In this document: positions 23,538-31,955 of the stretch, piece by piece
Layout of the letters: each line of letters begins with the position of its first letter
How positions within the stretch are numbered: position 1 is the stretch's first letter
NCBI GenBank assembly: GCA_031281125.1
Contig: JAITFU010000144.1
Location: 1 to 34,638, forward strand
Origin: Prevotellaceae bacterium
GTDB taxonomy: Bacteria; Bacteroidota; Bacteroidia; Bacteroidales; UBA932
Reading direction: 5' to 3'
DNA length: 34,638 nt
Translations under genes and position numbers: made by a program
The notes under the pieces: generated by a model
The model's input: the letters and a program-made list of their open reading frames with translations, nothing else
Told to the model about the DNA's origin: nothing
The model's database searches: none

Positions 23538-25136
23538 ATGAATAATTCTGTTTTAAAATCGATTGGTTTATCGATTCTTAGTGCCATACTTTTTTCCATA
23601 CCATGGTTGGTGCCAAGTTGTGGATGGATGCTTTTTTTTGCTTGGATACCAATACTATGGGTGGAATCTGATTTTTCAGTTCATAAGAAAAGAGGTTGCT
23701 GGAAATACTATGCCCTCACATTTTTGTTGTGGAATATCTTTACCACCTATTGGATTTATAAGGCAACCCTTTGGGGGGGGATCGCAGCTATTATTGGTAA
23801 TTCATTTCAAATGTTTTTGGTCTTTGCTCTCTTTAGGGTTGTCAAGAGAAAAATCGGCAACTATTTGGGCTATATCTTTTTGATTGTTCTTTGGATTGCC
23901 TGGGAGTATTACTATTTTAATTCAGAAGCCTCTTGGCCCTGGTTGGTATTGGGCAGCGGTTTTTCTGAAACCACCTTTTTGGTTCAATGGTATGAGTTTA
24001 CAGGTGTATTGGGTGGTTCTCTTTGGGTCTTTCTTTCGGGAATATCGATTTTTAAAGTGATAAAAAGCAAAAAAATGATTGTGATACCCTCATTGATTAT
24101 CGCTTTGCCAATTGTGTTATCGCTCTATATCTTTTTCACTTTTAAGGAGAAACACGATCCAATTGAGGTGGTGGTGTTGCAGCCAAATATCGATCCCTAT
24201 TACGAAAAATTTGATTCGATGAGTCAGGAAGAGCAGGATGCTCGATTGATTGGGCTTGCAGAAGATGCCATCACTCCGGCTACCCGTTATATTTTTGCTC
24301 CTGAGACGGCTATTGATCAAGTAGTTGAGAATGACTTGTTGCACAGTACCTCTTTAGACAGGTTTCATGATTTTCTAAGCTCTTATCCACATACTGCCTT
24401 TGTGGTGGGCGCTGTCTCCTATTACTTTTTTCCTCCAAGTCAAGTTGCCCCAAACGAGACGGCATACAGGTACTCCTCAGACAGTTGGTATAATAAGTTT
24501 AACAGCGCTTTTCAGCTTTATGACGGGGCGCTTCCGTTGGTCTATCATAAGTCAAAGTTGGTGCCGGGCGTGGAGATTCAACCCTACGCGAGGTACCTGA
24601 AATTCATCAACAATTTGGCCATTGACCTTGGCGGAGCTTTGGGAAGTTTTACCTCTCAACCGGAAGCGACTGTTTTTCCTGTTCCTTGGAACAATATCGA
24701 TTCCCTATCTTTTCCCAACCCTCGTAATATTGGTGTAGCGGTTTGTTATGAATCGATTTATGGTGAATATTTTGCCTCATGGGTGAAAAAGGGAGCGGGA
24801 TTGATGGCGGTCATTACCAACGACGGATGGTGGGGAGATACCCCGGGTTATCGCCAACACCTCACCTTCTCACGTTTACGTGCCATCGAAACGCGCAGGA
24901 GTATAACGCGCAGCGCCAACACCGGCATTTCGGCACTGATCAACCAGCGCGGCGACTATGTTCAAACCACTAAATGGTGGACAAAAACGTACCTTCGCGG
25001 AGAATTGAATATCAACCATAAACTCACATTTTATGTACGTTATGGAGACTATATTGGTAAAGGAGCTGTATATCTGATGGCGATATTGCTGCTCTATTGG
25101 GTAGTTTTGTTGTTCAGATTCAAGAATAGACGTTAG
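23538..25136 (+). CDS. lnt: Apolipoprotein N-acyltransferase
   Basis: Lnt transfers an acyl chain from phospholipid to the N-terminal Cys of lipoproteins at the periplasmic face of the inner membrane. This 532-residue protein has about six N-terminal membrane helices (from SIGLSILSAILFSIPWLVP) and a C-terminal nitrilase-like domain. The catalytic triad is visible: Glu256 in FAPETAI, Lys338 in YHKSKLVPGVE and Cys403 in VAVCYES. ITNDGWWGDTPG and RSANTG are also typical. A final membrane helix (VYLMAILLLYWVVLLF) closes the protein. The start is ATG 23538 (MNNSVLKS), not the ORF-track start at 23382, because of the promoter at 23501 and the divergent gene. Several likely client lipoproteins are encoded in this window. 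Its stop overlaps the convergent ubiD-like stop by four bases. Confidence 0.94.
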   Translation: MNNSVLKSIGLSILSAILFSIPWLVPSCGWMLFFAWIPILWVESDFSVHKKRGCWKYYALTFLLWNIFTTYWIYKATLWGGIAAIIGNSFQMFLVFALFRVVKRKIGNYLGYIFLIVLWIAWEYYYFNSEASWPWLVLGSGFSETTFLVQWYEFTGVLGGSLWVFLSGISIFKVIKSKKMIVIPSLIIALPIVLSLYIFFTFKEKHDPIEVVVLQPNIDPYYEKFDSMSQEEQDARLIGLAEDAITPATRYIFAPETAIDQVVENDLLHSTSLDRFHDFLSSYPHTAFVVGAVSYYFFPPSQVAPNETAYRYSSDSWYNKFNSAFQLYDGALPLVYHKSKLVPGVEIQPYARYLKFINNLAIDLGGALGSFTSQPEATVFPVPWNNIDSLSFPNPRNIGVAVCYESIYGEYFASWVKKGAGLMAVITNDGWWGDTPGYRQHLTFSRLRAIETRRSITRSANTGISALINQRGDYVQTTKWWTKTYLRGELNINHKLTFYVRYGDYIGKGAVYLMAILLLYWVVLLFRFKNRR

Positions 25137-26959
25137 TTGTTGGGGGTACCTTCTTTCATCTGTTGGATCATCTCAGTAATCGACTCTTTAAGTCTTTGAA
25201 TTTCTGAATTATGATCCTCTTTGGAGAGGGCAATTGCGCTATTTCTGTTGACCAAAGGGAGGTAATGTAAAGAGGGAGAGGGGATAAATTTTCCAAGACA
25301 GTACTCATTCCATCGCTCGTTTACGGTTCGGATTGTGTCGGGAGAGGAGGTGACGATATTTGGCCAAAATTTTGGAACTCCAAGGTTTCCGGGGATTTTG
25401 GTGCGCGCATCAATTCGTAATGCACCTCCGGAAATCCGCATATCGCGGATCGGATCGGCATTACTACCCATCAACCAGAAGTTTGAAAAATCGTTTTCTA
25501 AGTCAACCGACTGATCCAAAAGCACCTCAATAAGCGCTTGGGGATGTTCCTTCTCTGCATGCACAAACGATATGGCTTGGCCAACAAACTTTGCTACAGG
25601 CGTTTCAGGCTCCTCTTCGATATTCTTTTTGGTGGCATCAAGACATATCTTTCCGCCAAATCCACACTTAGGCGCCGCATGGTCAAGCACATCCAAAGGG
25701 CCCCTGCTAAAGAAGGTGTCACGGGTAGGCTGATAGTGTTTTACCAACGTATCTAACAGTGATTTACGGTCACGGATGTCAATGTCATCGTCCACCACAA
25801 TAACAATCTTGTTGCACATCATCTGTCCGGCGCCCCAGATGGCATGAGCAATCTTAATGGCTTGTCCTGAGTACGTTTTACGAATCTTGATGACGGCAAT
25901 ATTGTGGGTAACGCCCTCTACGGGAAGGTGGATATCAACCACTTCCGGTGCAATAGCTAACTTGAATGGGGCAAGAAAAATCTTTTCTATAGCTTGAGAC
26001 AGAATGGCATCCTCCTGAGGAGGAACGCCGGTGATGGTGGCGGGATAAACGGCGCCTTTCTTGTGGGTGAGGCAGGTGATGTGTACGGTGGGGTAGAGGT
26101 CGGGAAGGGAGTAAAATCCTGTGTGGTCGCCAAAAGGACCTTCTAAGGCCAATCCCTCTTTGGATTCGATATATCCCTCCAAAACAAAATCGCAATCGCT
26201 TGGTACAGATAAGTCAACAGTAAGGCAAGGCACCATGGTTACTGCACGATTGCGCAAGAATCCCGCCAAGATGTATTCGTCAAATCCATCGGGCATTGGG
26301 GCTGCGGCACAAAAAGAGTAAATGGGGTCTCCCCCTATGGAGATGGCAACGGGAAATCGGGAGGTTTTACGCGATGCAAAGTGTCGTGCGCCGGTTTTAT
26401 GCTTGTGCCAATGCATCCCTGTGGTGCTTACCGAAAAGACCTGCATGCGGTACATTCCCACGTTACGATGCCCCGTATCGGGATCAATCGTATGTACCAT
26501 AGGCAGCGTGATAAAGCGGCCGCCATCGTGTGGCCAGCACTTTAGAATGGGGAGGCGTAACAAGTCGGGCTGCATAAAAACCACCTCCTGGCATTGCCCC
26601 GGTCCCCTTTTTTGTTTGGGCATCCACGATTTAGCCTCGTTTAACTGAGAAAGAAGCGCCAATTTTTCCCACCATCCTCGGTAGGGGGCGGTCACCTGCG
26701 CCAACAAACGCTCTATTCTTTGGGGGATTTGCTCCAGATCCTCCACCCCCAATGCAGCCGCCATTCGTCTTTCTGAACCAAACATATTGGTTAACACGGG
26801 AAAATCTGTTCCGGTATTTTCAAATAGGATCGCTTTTCCTCCCCCTTTCTGCTTGGTAATCCGATCGGTGATCTCTGCCATTTCGAGAAGAGGATTTACA
26901 TACTCCTTTACCCTGATCAGCTCACCCATTCCTTCGAGTTTATCAATAAAACGCTTCAT
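25133..26959 (-). CDS. UbiD family decarboxylase
   Basis: This 608-residue protein belongs to the UbiD family of prenylated-FMN-dependent decarboxylases. The N-terminus (IDKLEGMGELIRVKEYVNPLLEMAEITDRI) is characteristic, as are GKAILFENTGTDFPVLTNMFGSERRMAAALG, the ISIGGDPIYSF segment and the central ALEGPFGDHTGFYS. The C-terminal part has KIPGNLGVPKFWPNIV. The length is longer than E. coli UbiD (about 500) but usual for Bacteroidota members. The substrate is uncertain: family members act on polyprenyl-hydroxybenzoates or other aromatic and unsaturated acids, and Bacteroidota make menaquinone, so a quinone-pathway role is plausible only. It is the last gene behind coaD and the thioredoxin-like gene. 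I see no UbiX-type flavin prenyltransferase nearby. Confidence 0.9.
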   Translation of the reverse strand: MKRFIDKLEGMGELIRVKEYVNPLLEMAEITDRITKQKGGGKAILFENTGTDFPVLTNMFGSERRMAAALGVEDLEQIPQRIERLLAQVTAPYRGWWEKLALLSQLNEAKSWMPKQKRGPGQCQEVVFMQPDLLRLPILKCWPHDGGRFITLPMVHTIDPDTGHRNVGMYRMQVFSVSTTGMHWHKHKTGARHFASRKTSRFPVAISIGGDPIYSFCAAAPMPDGFDEYILAGFLRNRAVTMVPCLTVDLSVPSDCDFVLEGYIESKEGLALEGPFGDHTGFYSLPDLYPTVHITCLTHKKGAVYPATITGVPPQEDAILSQAIEKIFLAPFKLAIAPEVVDIHLPVEGVTHNIAVIKIRKTYSGQAIKIAHAIWGAGQMMCNKIVIVVDDDIDIRDRKSLLDTLVKHYQPTRDTFFSRGPLDVLDHAAPKCGFGGKICLDATKKNIEEEPETPVAKFVGQAISFVHAEKEHPQALIEVLLDQSVDLENDFSNFWLMGSNADPIRDMRISGGALRIDARTKIPGNLGVPKFWPNIVTSSPDTIRTVNERWNEYCLGKFIPSPSLHYLPLVNRNSAIALSKEDHNSEIQRLKESITEMIQQMKEGTPNN

Positions 26960-26975
26960 AAGTACAAACAGTTTC

Positions 26976-28250
26976 TTAGTCTATAAGGTAGGAGAGGATT
27001 TGTTTTAGGACGTGCGCGTCAATCCGCCGTCCAATAATGGTTTTGTTACGGTCTAATAGATACACACTTGGCGTTCCGGTGACACCATAGAGCTTGTGAA
27101 ATCCGGAAGAAAAGTCATGATCCCATACCCAAATCCATTGGGGATTAAGTGTCGCCACATATTTGCGCCAAGCATCGTAACGATCCTGAGTATAAACTGC
27201 ATACACCTTCACATCATCTGATTGATAATGTTGCAACAATCGGTCTATTTCGGTAATCTCTTCCCGACAGATGGGGCAATCTTCGTCAAAAAAGATCAGA
27301 ACTACGTAATCTGCATCGATTTGGCTAAGAGAAACAACCCTCTCGTCAATATCCCTAAGAGATAGCTCCGGCGCTATCAGTCCAATTAACGACAATTCAT
27401 TAAACGCTACATAAGTCTCTAATTCATTGATTATATCTTGATTGGCATGGTACAGCTCCCCATTGATAAATTTTTTAGCAACATAAACCGCCGCATTTTC
27501 CATCCCCATAATATCTGACGAAATAAAGTAGTCAAGCAAAAACTTCCCGCACCACTCTTTTACCTTTGGATCGGTGCAAAGATTTAAAATTGAGTCGATT
27601 TGTGGGATAACAAATTCGGGATGAGCAGGAACGATATGGGTAAATAAACTTGGAATGCGCACAGGCAACAGAGAGGTGTTCAAAACCCTGCGATCGTGAA
27701 GGAAAAGATTTTGAGGGAGTGGTGGTTTGGAGATATTTCCTGCGATAATGGCAAGGAGCGTGTTGGGAACTTGATGGGCAATGCTGTCGGTATAACGATC
27801 AATCATAGAGACATCTGCACCAGAAAGGTTTGCCGTTCTGTTGATATCCAACATAAACCTTTGCATCCCAAAATAGGCTTCGTTCTCCGCATTTCGGAAT
27901 GCCTTTATTTCAGTTGTTTTTCCTCCCTCAATATGGGCGCTAAATTGCAATTTGCTCTTTTGCCGCCGGGAGATCAAAAAGCGAAAGAGCAATCTGTTAT
28001 TTTGAATAAAAGTATATTGTCCGGGTGTTAACGATTCGGTACCTCTAAAGTGATATCGACCTTTTTTAACGATCGGAATTGAATCAATCACCACCACCTT
28101 ACCCACAGTTTCTAACGCAAGTACCACCTGACCGTTATGATTCCCCGTAAGATTCAAAACAATGTGGTACCCTCTCTTGGGGCAAGCGGTGAGTGAATAC
28201 CCAAATAGAAGGATGAAAGCAGAGATACATATATATCTGAGCGCACTCAT
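26976..28250 (-). CDS. Envelope thioredoxin-like protein (DUF4369/DUF5106-type with CPIC motif)
   Basis: This 424-residue protein has an N-terminal signal (ICISAFILLFGYSLTACPKRG); the Cys after LTA could be a lipidation site. Residues about 27-120 form a beta-rich DUF4369-like domain (HIVLNLTGNHNGQVVLALE). A helical DUF5106-like middle follows, with a C-terminal thioredoxin fold from about residue 300. The redox motif is CPIC in IFFDEDCPICREE near residue 323, and the cis-Pro loop is VTGTPSVYLLD. Such TlpA/ResA-like proteins maintain thiol-disulfide balance in the periplasm; the partner is not known. It lies two bases downstream of coaD and 16 bases upstream of the ubiD-like gene, clearly in one operon. 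Confidence 0.86.
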   Translation of the reverse strand: MSALRYICISAFILLFGYSLTACPKRGYHIVLNLTGNHNGQVVLALETVGKVVVIDSIPIVKKGRYHFRGTESLTPGQYTFIQNNRLLFRFLISRRQKSKLQFSAHIEGGKTTEIKAFRNAENEAYFGMQRFMLDINRTANLSGADVSMIDRYTDSIAHQVPNTLLAIIAGNISKPPLPQNLFLHDRRVLNTSLLPVRIPSLFTHIVPAHPEFVIPQIDSILNLCTDPKVKEWCGKFLLDYFISSDIMGMENAAVYVAKKFINGELYHANQDIINELETYVAFNELSLIGLIAPELSLRDIDERVVSLSQIDADYVVLIFFDEDCPICREEITEIDRLLQHYQSDDVKVYAVYTQDRYDAWRKYVATLNPQWIWVWDHDFSSGFHKLYGVTGTPSVYLLDRNKTIIGRRIDAHVLKQILSYLID

Positions 28251-28252
28251 TC

Positions 28253-28732
28253 TTAATAGGTGGTAAAGTGATTCAGGTTGATCCCCTTAGGAATAAAGCG
28301 CTGTACATCTCCTCCGTTAAGCAGTACATCGCGCACTACGGTGGAGGAGATAAAGCTGAGTTCGGCGCCGGCGGGAATGAAAACGGTGGTTACTTCGGGC
28401 GCCATCTTTTGGTTTGCCTGTGCAATCACCTGCTCCAACTCAAAATCGGTGGTCGTCCTTAGTCCGCGAATAATAAAGGGAATATTTCGAGAGGTGCAAA
28501 AGTCCACAGTCAGCCCCATATAGCTGCAAACCTCCACATTGGGATAATCTGCCACCGCAATTTTAATCATCTCAACGCGTGCCTCCGCAGTAAAGAGTCC
28601 CGATTTTTGCGTATTGTAACCTACGGCCACCACTACCTTGTCAAAGAGGCGAAGCGCAGATTTTAACACATCTAAGTGTCCCAAAGTGAACGGATCAAAC
28701 GATCCGGGAAAAACGGCAAGTCGTGTCATCAT
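28253..28732 (-). CDS. coaD: Phosphopantetheine adenylyltransferase
   Basis: CoaD makes dephospho-CoA from 4'-phosphopantetheine and ATP, the penultimate step of coenzyme A synthesis. The 159-residue length equals that of the E. coli enzyme. The nucleotidyltransferase motif is FPGSFDPFTLGHLDVL, and the second motif is ELSFISSTVVRDV near the C-terminus. RGLRTTTDFELEQVIAQANQKM is also characteristic. The start gives MMTRLAVFPGS; the second Met is an equally plausible start. A TACATTTG -7 box lies 18 bases upstream, in the short gap after ung. The thioredoxin-like gene follows after two bases. Confidence 0.96.
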   Translation of the reverse strand: MMTRLAVFPGSFDPFTLGHLDVLKSALRLFDKVVVAVGYNTQKSGLFTAEARVEMIKIAVADYPNVEVCSYMGLTVDFCTSRNIPFIIRGLRTTTDFELEQVIAQANQKMAPEVTTVFIPAGAELSFISSTVVRDVLLNGGDVQRFIPKGINLNHFTTY

Positions 28733-28750
28733 CTATTTGTTACTATCGCG

Positions 28751-28758
28751 CAAATGTA
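28751..28758 (-). promoter_or_regulatory. -7 box TACATTTG for coaD operon
   Basis: TACATTTG on the minus strand lies in the 35-base gap between ung and coaD, 18 bases from the coaD ATG. It would give coaD, the thioredoxin-like gene and the ubiD-like gene a promoter independent of lon-ung. Confidence 0.55.
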
Positions 28759-28767
28759 GTAAAAAAA

Positions 28768-29439
28768 TCAAACCCTCCAATCAATCGGCGCCAATCCTTG
28801 CCGTTGCAACAGTGCATTGGTCTGAGAGAAGTGACGATTGCCAAAGAAGGCACCGCGGGAGAGGGGAGAGGGGTGCGCGGCTTCGAGTACAAAATGTTTG
28901 GATGTGTCGATCAGGTTTCGTTTGGTGCGGGCAAAGTTGCCCCACAATAGAAAGATGAGGCCGGAGCGATGTTGCGATAGCGTTTGGATCACGGCGTCTG
29001 TAAAGGTTTGCCATCCGATTTGGCTGTGCGAGGTGGGCGCTCCGGCGCGCACGGTGAGTACAGCGTTGAGCAGGAATACGCCTTGTAATGCCCAAGACTC
29101 CAAGTTGGCGTGGTCGGGGATGGGAATGCCTAAGTCGGTGTTTAACTCTTTAAAAATATTTTGAACCGATGGAGGGGGGGGTATTCCTTTAGGTACAGAA
29201 AAGCAAAGTCCATGCGCCTGTCCGGGCCCATGGTAGGGGTCTTGGCCTAAAATCACCACCTTGGTTTTGTCAAAGGGTGTCAGGTCAAAAGCGTTAAAGA
29301 TCAGTTTGCCGGGAGGGTAAACGGTTATCCCCGATGTGATCTCTTGACGTACGGTTTGGGAGAGTTGTTCAAAATACTCCTTTTCAAATTCAAGTGCCAA
29401 GACGCTTTTCCATCCAACCTCTAAACGCACATCCATCAT
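28768..29439 (-). CDS. ung: Uracil-DNA glycosylase
   Basis: Ung removes uracil from DNA in base-excision repair. This 223-residue protein is full length. The family A signature VVILGQDPYHGPGQAHGLCFSVP contains the catalytic Asp in GQDPYH. The uracil-specificity region is IFLLWGNFARTKRNLI, and the DNA-intercalation loop reads AAHPSPLSRG with the catalytic-loop His. Its start overlaps the lon stop (ATGA, 29436-29439), so it is translationally coupled to the downstream part of lon. If lon translation ends early at the internal TGA, coupling to ung might be weakened; this is inference. The second Met (29436) is an alternative start. Confidence 0.96.
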   Translation of the reverse strand: MMDVRLEVGWKSVLALEFEKEYFEQLSQTVRQEITSGITVYPPGKLIFNAFDLTPFDKTKVVILGQDPYHGPGQAHGLCFSVPKGIPPPPSVQNIFKELNTDLGIPIPDHANLESWALQGVFLLNAVLTVRAGAPTSHSQIGWQTFTDAVIQTLSQHRSGLIFLLWGNFARTKRNLIDTSKHFVLEAAHPSPLSRGAFFGNRHFSQTNALLQRQGLAPIDWRV

Positions 29440-29960
29440 TTGGTATTTAATACATACGATAATACCTGATCAATACTCCTGACATAAGTAAAGTGAAGCC
29501 CCTTTATGTATTCAGATTTAATATCCTCAACATCTCGCTGATTATCAATGGATAAGATGATATTTTTAATGCCGGCACGTTTGGCTGCCAAAATTTTTTC
29601 TTTAATTCCGCCCACCGGAAGTACCTTTCCGCGAAGCGTCATCTCACCCGTCATGGCCACCTTTTTACGCAAAGGTCTCTTCATAAACGAGGAGGCCATT
29701 GCGCAAACGATGGTGATCCCTGCGGAGGGGCCATCTTTTGGAATCGCCCCTTCCGGTACATGAATATGGACATTCCATTCAGCCATTTTTTTTGCATCTT
29801 GCTTAATAATGTGGGCATTAGCTTTAAGATATTGAAGGGCAATGATGGCCGACTCTTTCATCACCTCTCCTAAGTTTCCGGTGGTGGTGAGTTCCCCCTT
29901 TCCTTCGCTTAGGCTCGACTCCACAAAGAGCACCTCTCCACCGTTTTCGGTCCATGCCAA
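29436..29960 (-). CDS. Lon protease-domain part (174 aa, from TTG)
   Basis: This frame begins with the TTG (Leu codon) that directly follows the internal TGA and carries a complete Lon P domain. It has [14 protein letters not shown], the catalytic Ser in [29 protein letters not shown] with the catalytic Lys, and a normal C-terminus. If ribosomes reinitiated at the adjoining TTG, a free protease domain would result, without its ATPase ring. No separate promoter was seen for it. It ends in an ATGA overlap with ung. Confidence 0.7.
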   Translation of the reverse strand: MAWTENGGEVLFVESSLSEGKGELTTTGNLGEVMKESAIIALQYLKANAHIIKQDAKKMAEWNVHIHVPEGAIPKDGPSAGITIVCAMASSFMKRPLRKKVAMTGEMTLRGKVLPVGGIKEKILAAKRAGIKNIILSIDNQRDVEDIKSEYIKGLHFTYVRSIDQVLSYVLNTK

Positions 29961-31859
29961 TCACGTTGCCACACCCGGAATAGGGTTGCTGTCCACCATA
30001 TCGGGGTGGTGCAGGGGCAGTCCAAGTATTTTTCGAATATCTTCCGATGTGGGTTCGACCCGATACTTCTCCTTTGAAGCAATCTTTTTGGCTATGGTTC
30101 GCGATATCTTTGCCAACTGTTTATCAAGTAAACGCACACCCGATTCGCGTGTGTAGTCGTCAATAATAAGCCTAATATTCTCTTCTGATAAAATGAGCTG
30201 ATCGGTTTTGAGCCCATGGGCTTCCAACTGCTTGGGCAGCAGGTAGTCTTTGGCAATACGCTGCTTCTCTTCAGCCAAATACCCGCTAAGCGGAATCAAC
30301 TCCATACGGTCACGTAATGCAGAATGTATAGTGCTTATATTGTTGGCAGTAGTTATAAAGAGCACCTTAGAAAGATCGTAATCGAGGTCTAAGTAGTTGT
30401 CGTGAAAACTGACATTTTGTTCCGGATCCAACACTTCGAGTAGGGCCGATGCAGGATCTCCGTGGTGGTCGGTCCCCACTTTGTCAATTTCGTCCAATAT
30501 TATCAGAGGATTAGAAGATTTGCATTTTTTGATGGTTTGAATAATTCGACCCGGCATGGCTCCGATATAGGTGCGGCGATGGCCTCGGATCTCTGCCTCG
30601 TCGTGCAACCCACCCAAAGAGATACGGCCAAAACTCCGACCCATTGCACGTGCAACCGACCTTCCCAAAGAGGTTTTCCCCACCCCGGGAGGCCCGTAGA
30701 GGCAAAGAATCGGCGACTTCATATTGCCTTTAAGCTTGATCACCGCAATATATTCGAGTATCCGCTCTTTGATCTGCTCCAATCCATAGTGGTCCTCATT
30801 CAAAATCTTTTTTACGTGCCTTAAATTGAGCTTATCTTTGGTTGTTTCGTTCCAAGGCAGATCAACCAAATATTGAAGATAGTTTAACTGAATACCCCAA
30901 TCGGGTGAGTGAGGGTGAGAACGTTCCAACTTTTGCAACTCCTTTTCAAAGGCAGTTGCCACTTCCTGAGGCCACGCTTTTTCCGCTGCCCGTTTGCGCA
31001 AAACACCCACCTCTTTGTCAGAGCTGTTCATTCCCAATTCGTCCTGAATCGTTTTGAGCTGATTGTTTAGATAATACTCACGCTGTTGCTGGTCAATATC
31101 TTTACGTACTTTCTGACGAATATCGTCCTTGATTTTTAGAAACTCAATCTGATTGTTAAGTAATTCTAATAATTTGACTCCCCGTTTTTTAAGACTACTC
31201 TCTTCCAATAAGACAAGTTTGTCTGTCGCATTTTCTACATCGATATTAGAAGCAATAAAGTTGATCAAAAACTCTATGCTGTCGATATTCTTTATGGCAA
31301 AACTTGCCTCCTGAGGCATGTGTGGCGAAAGTTTAATGATTTGAAGAGCAGCGTCTTTTATAGCGCCGATCATTGCCGAGAAGTTTGGGTCTGTCGATTT
31401 GACATCAACATCTTTCAGATACCGTACCTTTGCCCTCAAATAGGGATGCTCAGTCACCATTTCGACCAATTCTATCCGGTTGTATCCATGCAAGATGGCG
31501 GTGATTCCACCATCCGGCATCTCAATCACTTTTAAGATCCGCGCCAAACAGCCAAATTTGCACAACTGATCCGGTTTTGGATCGTCAATATTTTGATCAA
31601 TTTGAGTTACAGCTCCCAGCAGTTTTGTTCCCTCTGCGGCGTCTCTGATCAATTTTATCGATTTGTCTCTGCCTACGGTAATAGGAATCAAGGTGTGGGG
31701 AAAGAGTATGGCGTTGCGCAGGGTGAGTATGGGCAAATCGGTGGGCAACTCCACGTCGTTGATGTCGGAGCGGTCCTCCAAATTTAGGACGGGCAAAATA
31801 TCAATCTCTTCTGTAAGAGCAGTTTGTGTAAAAAAATCGTCTATGTCTTTCATGGTCAT
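29961..31859 (-). CDS. Lon N-terminal and ATPase part (632 aa)
   Basis: This ORF holds the Lon N-terminal LAN domain (LPILTLRNAILFPHTLIPITVGR, about residues 42-245) and the coiled-coil region (QQREYYLNNQLKTIQDELG). The AAA+ module follows, with Walker A GPPGVGKTS near 387 and Walker B LIILDEIDK near 455. It stops at GVAT, just before the protease domain, so the product could bind and perhaps unfold substrates but not cleave them. The start is MTMKDIDD, with a second in-frame Met at codon 3. I found no perfect TAnnTTTG box in the 96-base gap upstream. Confidence 0.8.
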   Translation of the reverse strand: MTMKDIDDFFTQTALTEEIDILPVLNLEDRSDINDVELPTDLPILTLRNAILFPHTLIPITVGRDKSIKLIRDAAEGTKLLGAVTQIDQNIDDPKPDQLCKFGCLARILKVIEMPDGGITAILHGYNRIELVEMVTEHPYLRAKVRYLKDVDVKSTDPNFSAMIGAIKDAALQIIKLSPHMPQEASFAIKNIDSIEFLINFIASNIDVENATDKLVLLEESSLKKRGVKLLELLNNQIEFLKIKDDIRQKVRKDIDQQQREYYLNNQLKTIQDELGMNSSDKEVGVLRKRAAEKAWPQEVATAFEKELQKLERSHPHSPDWGIQLNYLQYLVDLPWNETTKDKLNLRHVKKILNEDHYGLEQIKERILEYIAVIKLKGNMKSPILCLYGPPGVGKTSLGRSVARAMGRSFGRISLGGLHDEAEIRGHRRTYIGAMPGRIIQTIKKCKSSNPLIILDEIDKVGTDHHGDPASALLEVLDPEQNVSFHDNYLDLDYDLSKVLFITTANNISTIHSALRDRMELIPLSGYLAEEKQRIAKDYLLPKQLEAHGLKTDQLILSEENIRLIIDDYTRESGVRLLDKQLAKISRTIAKKIASKEKYRVEPTSEDIRKILGLPLHHPDMVDSNPIPGVAT

Positions 31860-31955
31860 CTGTTATCTTCTGTCAATGTGGCAGATTATGACCAAACACA
31901 AGGCCAAAAAACTGCTTTTCTATATAATTCAATGTTCGTGCCAGTCAAAGTTGGT

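Larger units (their letters stand above)
29436..31859 (-). pseudogene. lon: Lon protease gene interrupted by an in-frame TGA
   Basis: Read as a whole this is a normal Lon (LonA type) of about 807 codons: N-terminal substrate-binding domain, AAA+ ATPase and C-terminal Ser-Lys protease domain. One codon is wrong. TGA at 29961-29963 stands where the family has an invariant Gly in the sequence ATGLAWT at the entry to the protease domain (GVAT[12 protein letters not shown]). A single G-to-T change from GGA explains it, and reading frame and homology continue without a gap on both sides. TGA is a normal stop elsewhere in the window, including lon's own end. Either the gene is newly broken, or two separate polypeptides are made, or the base is a sequencing error. 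I favour mutation or error over recoding. Confidence 0.85.

Noticed and set aside
29961-29963. TGA read as glycine or selenocysteine (genetic-code change or recoding) in lon
   Set aside because: TGA ends several intact genes in this window (M16 protease, LysE-type, AddB-like, DUF4810, lon itself), so the code is standard. No active-site role or known precedent supports selenocysteine at this Gly, and a single-base mutation or error is simpler.
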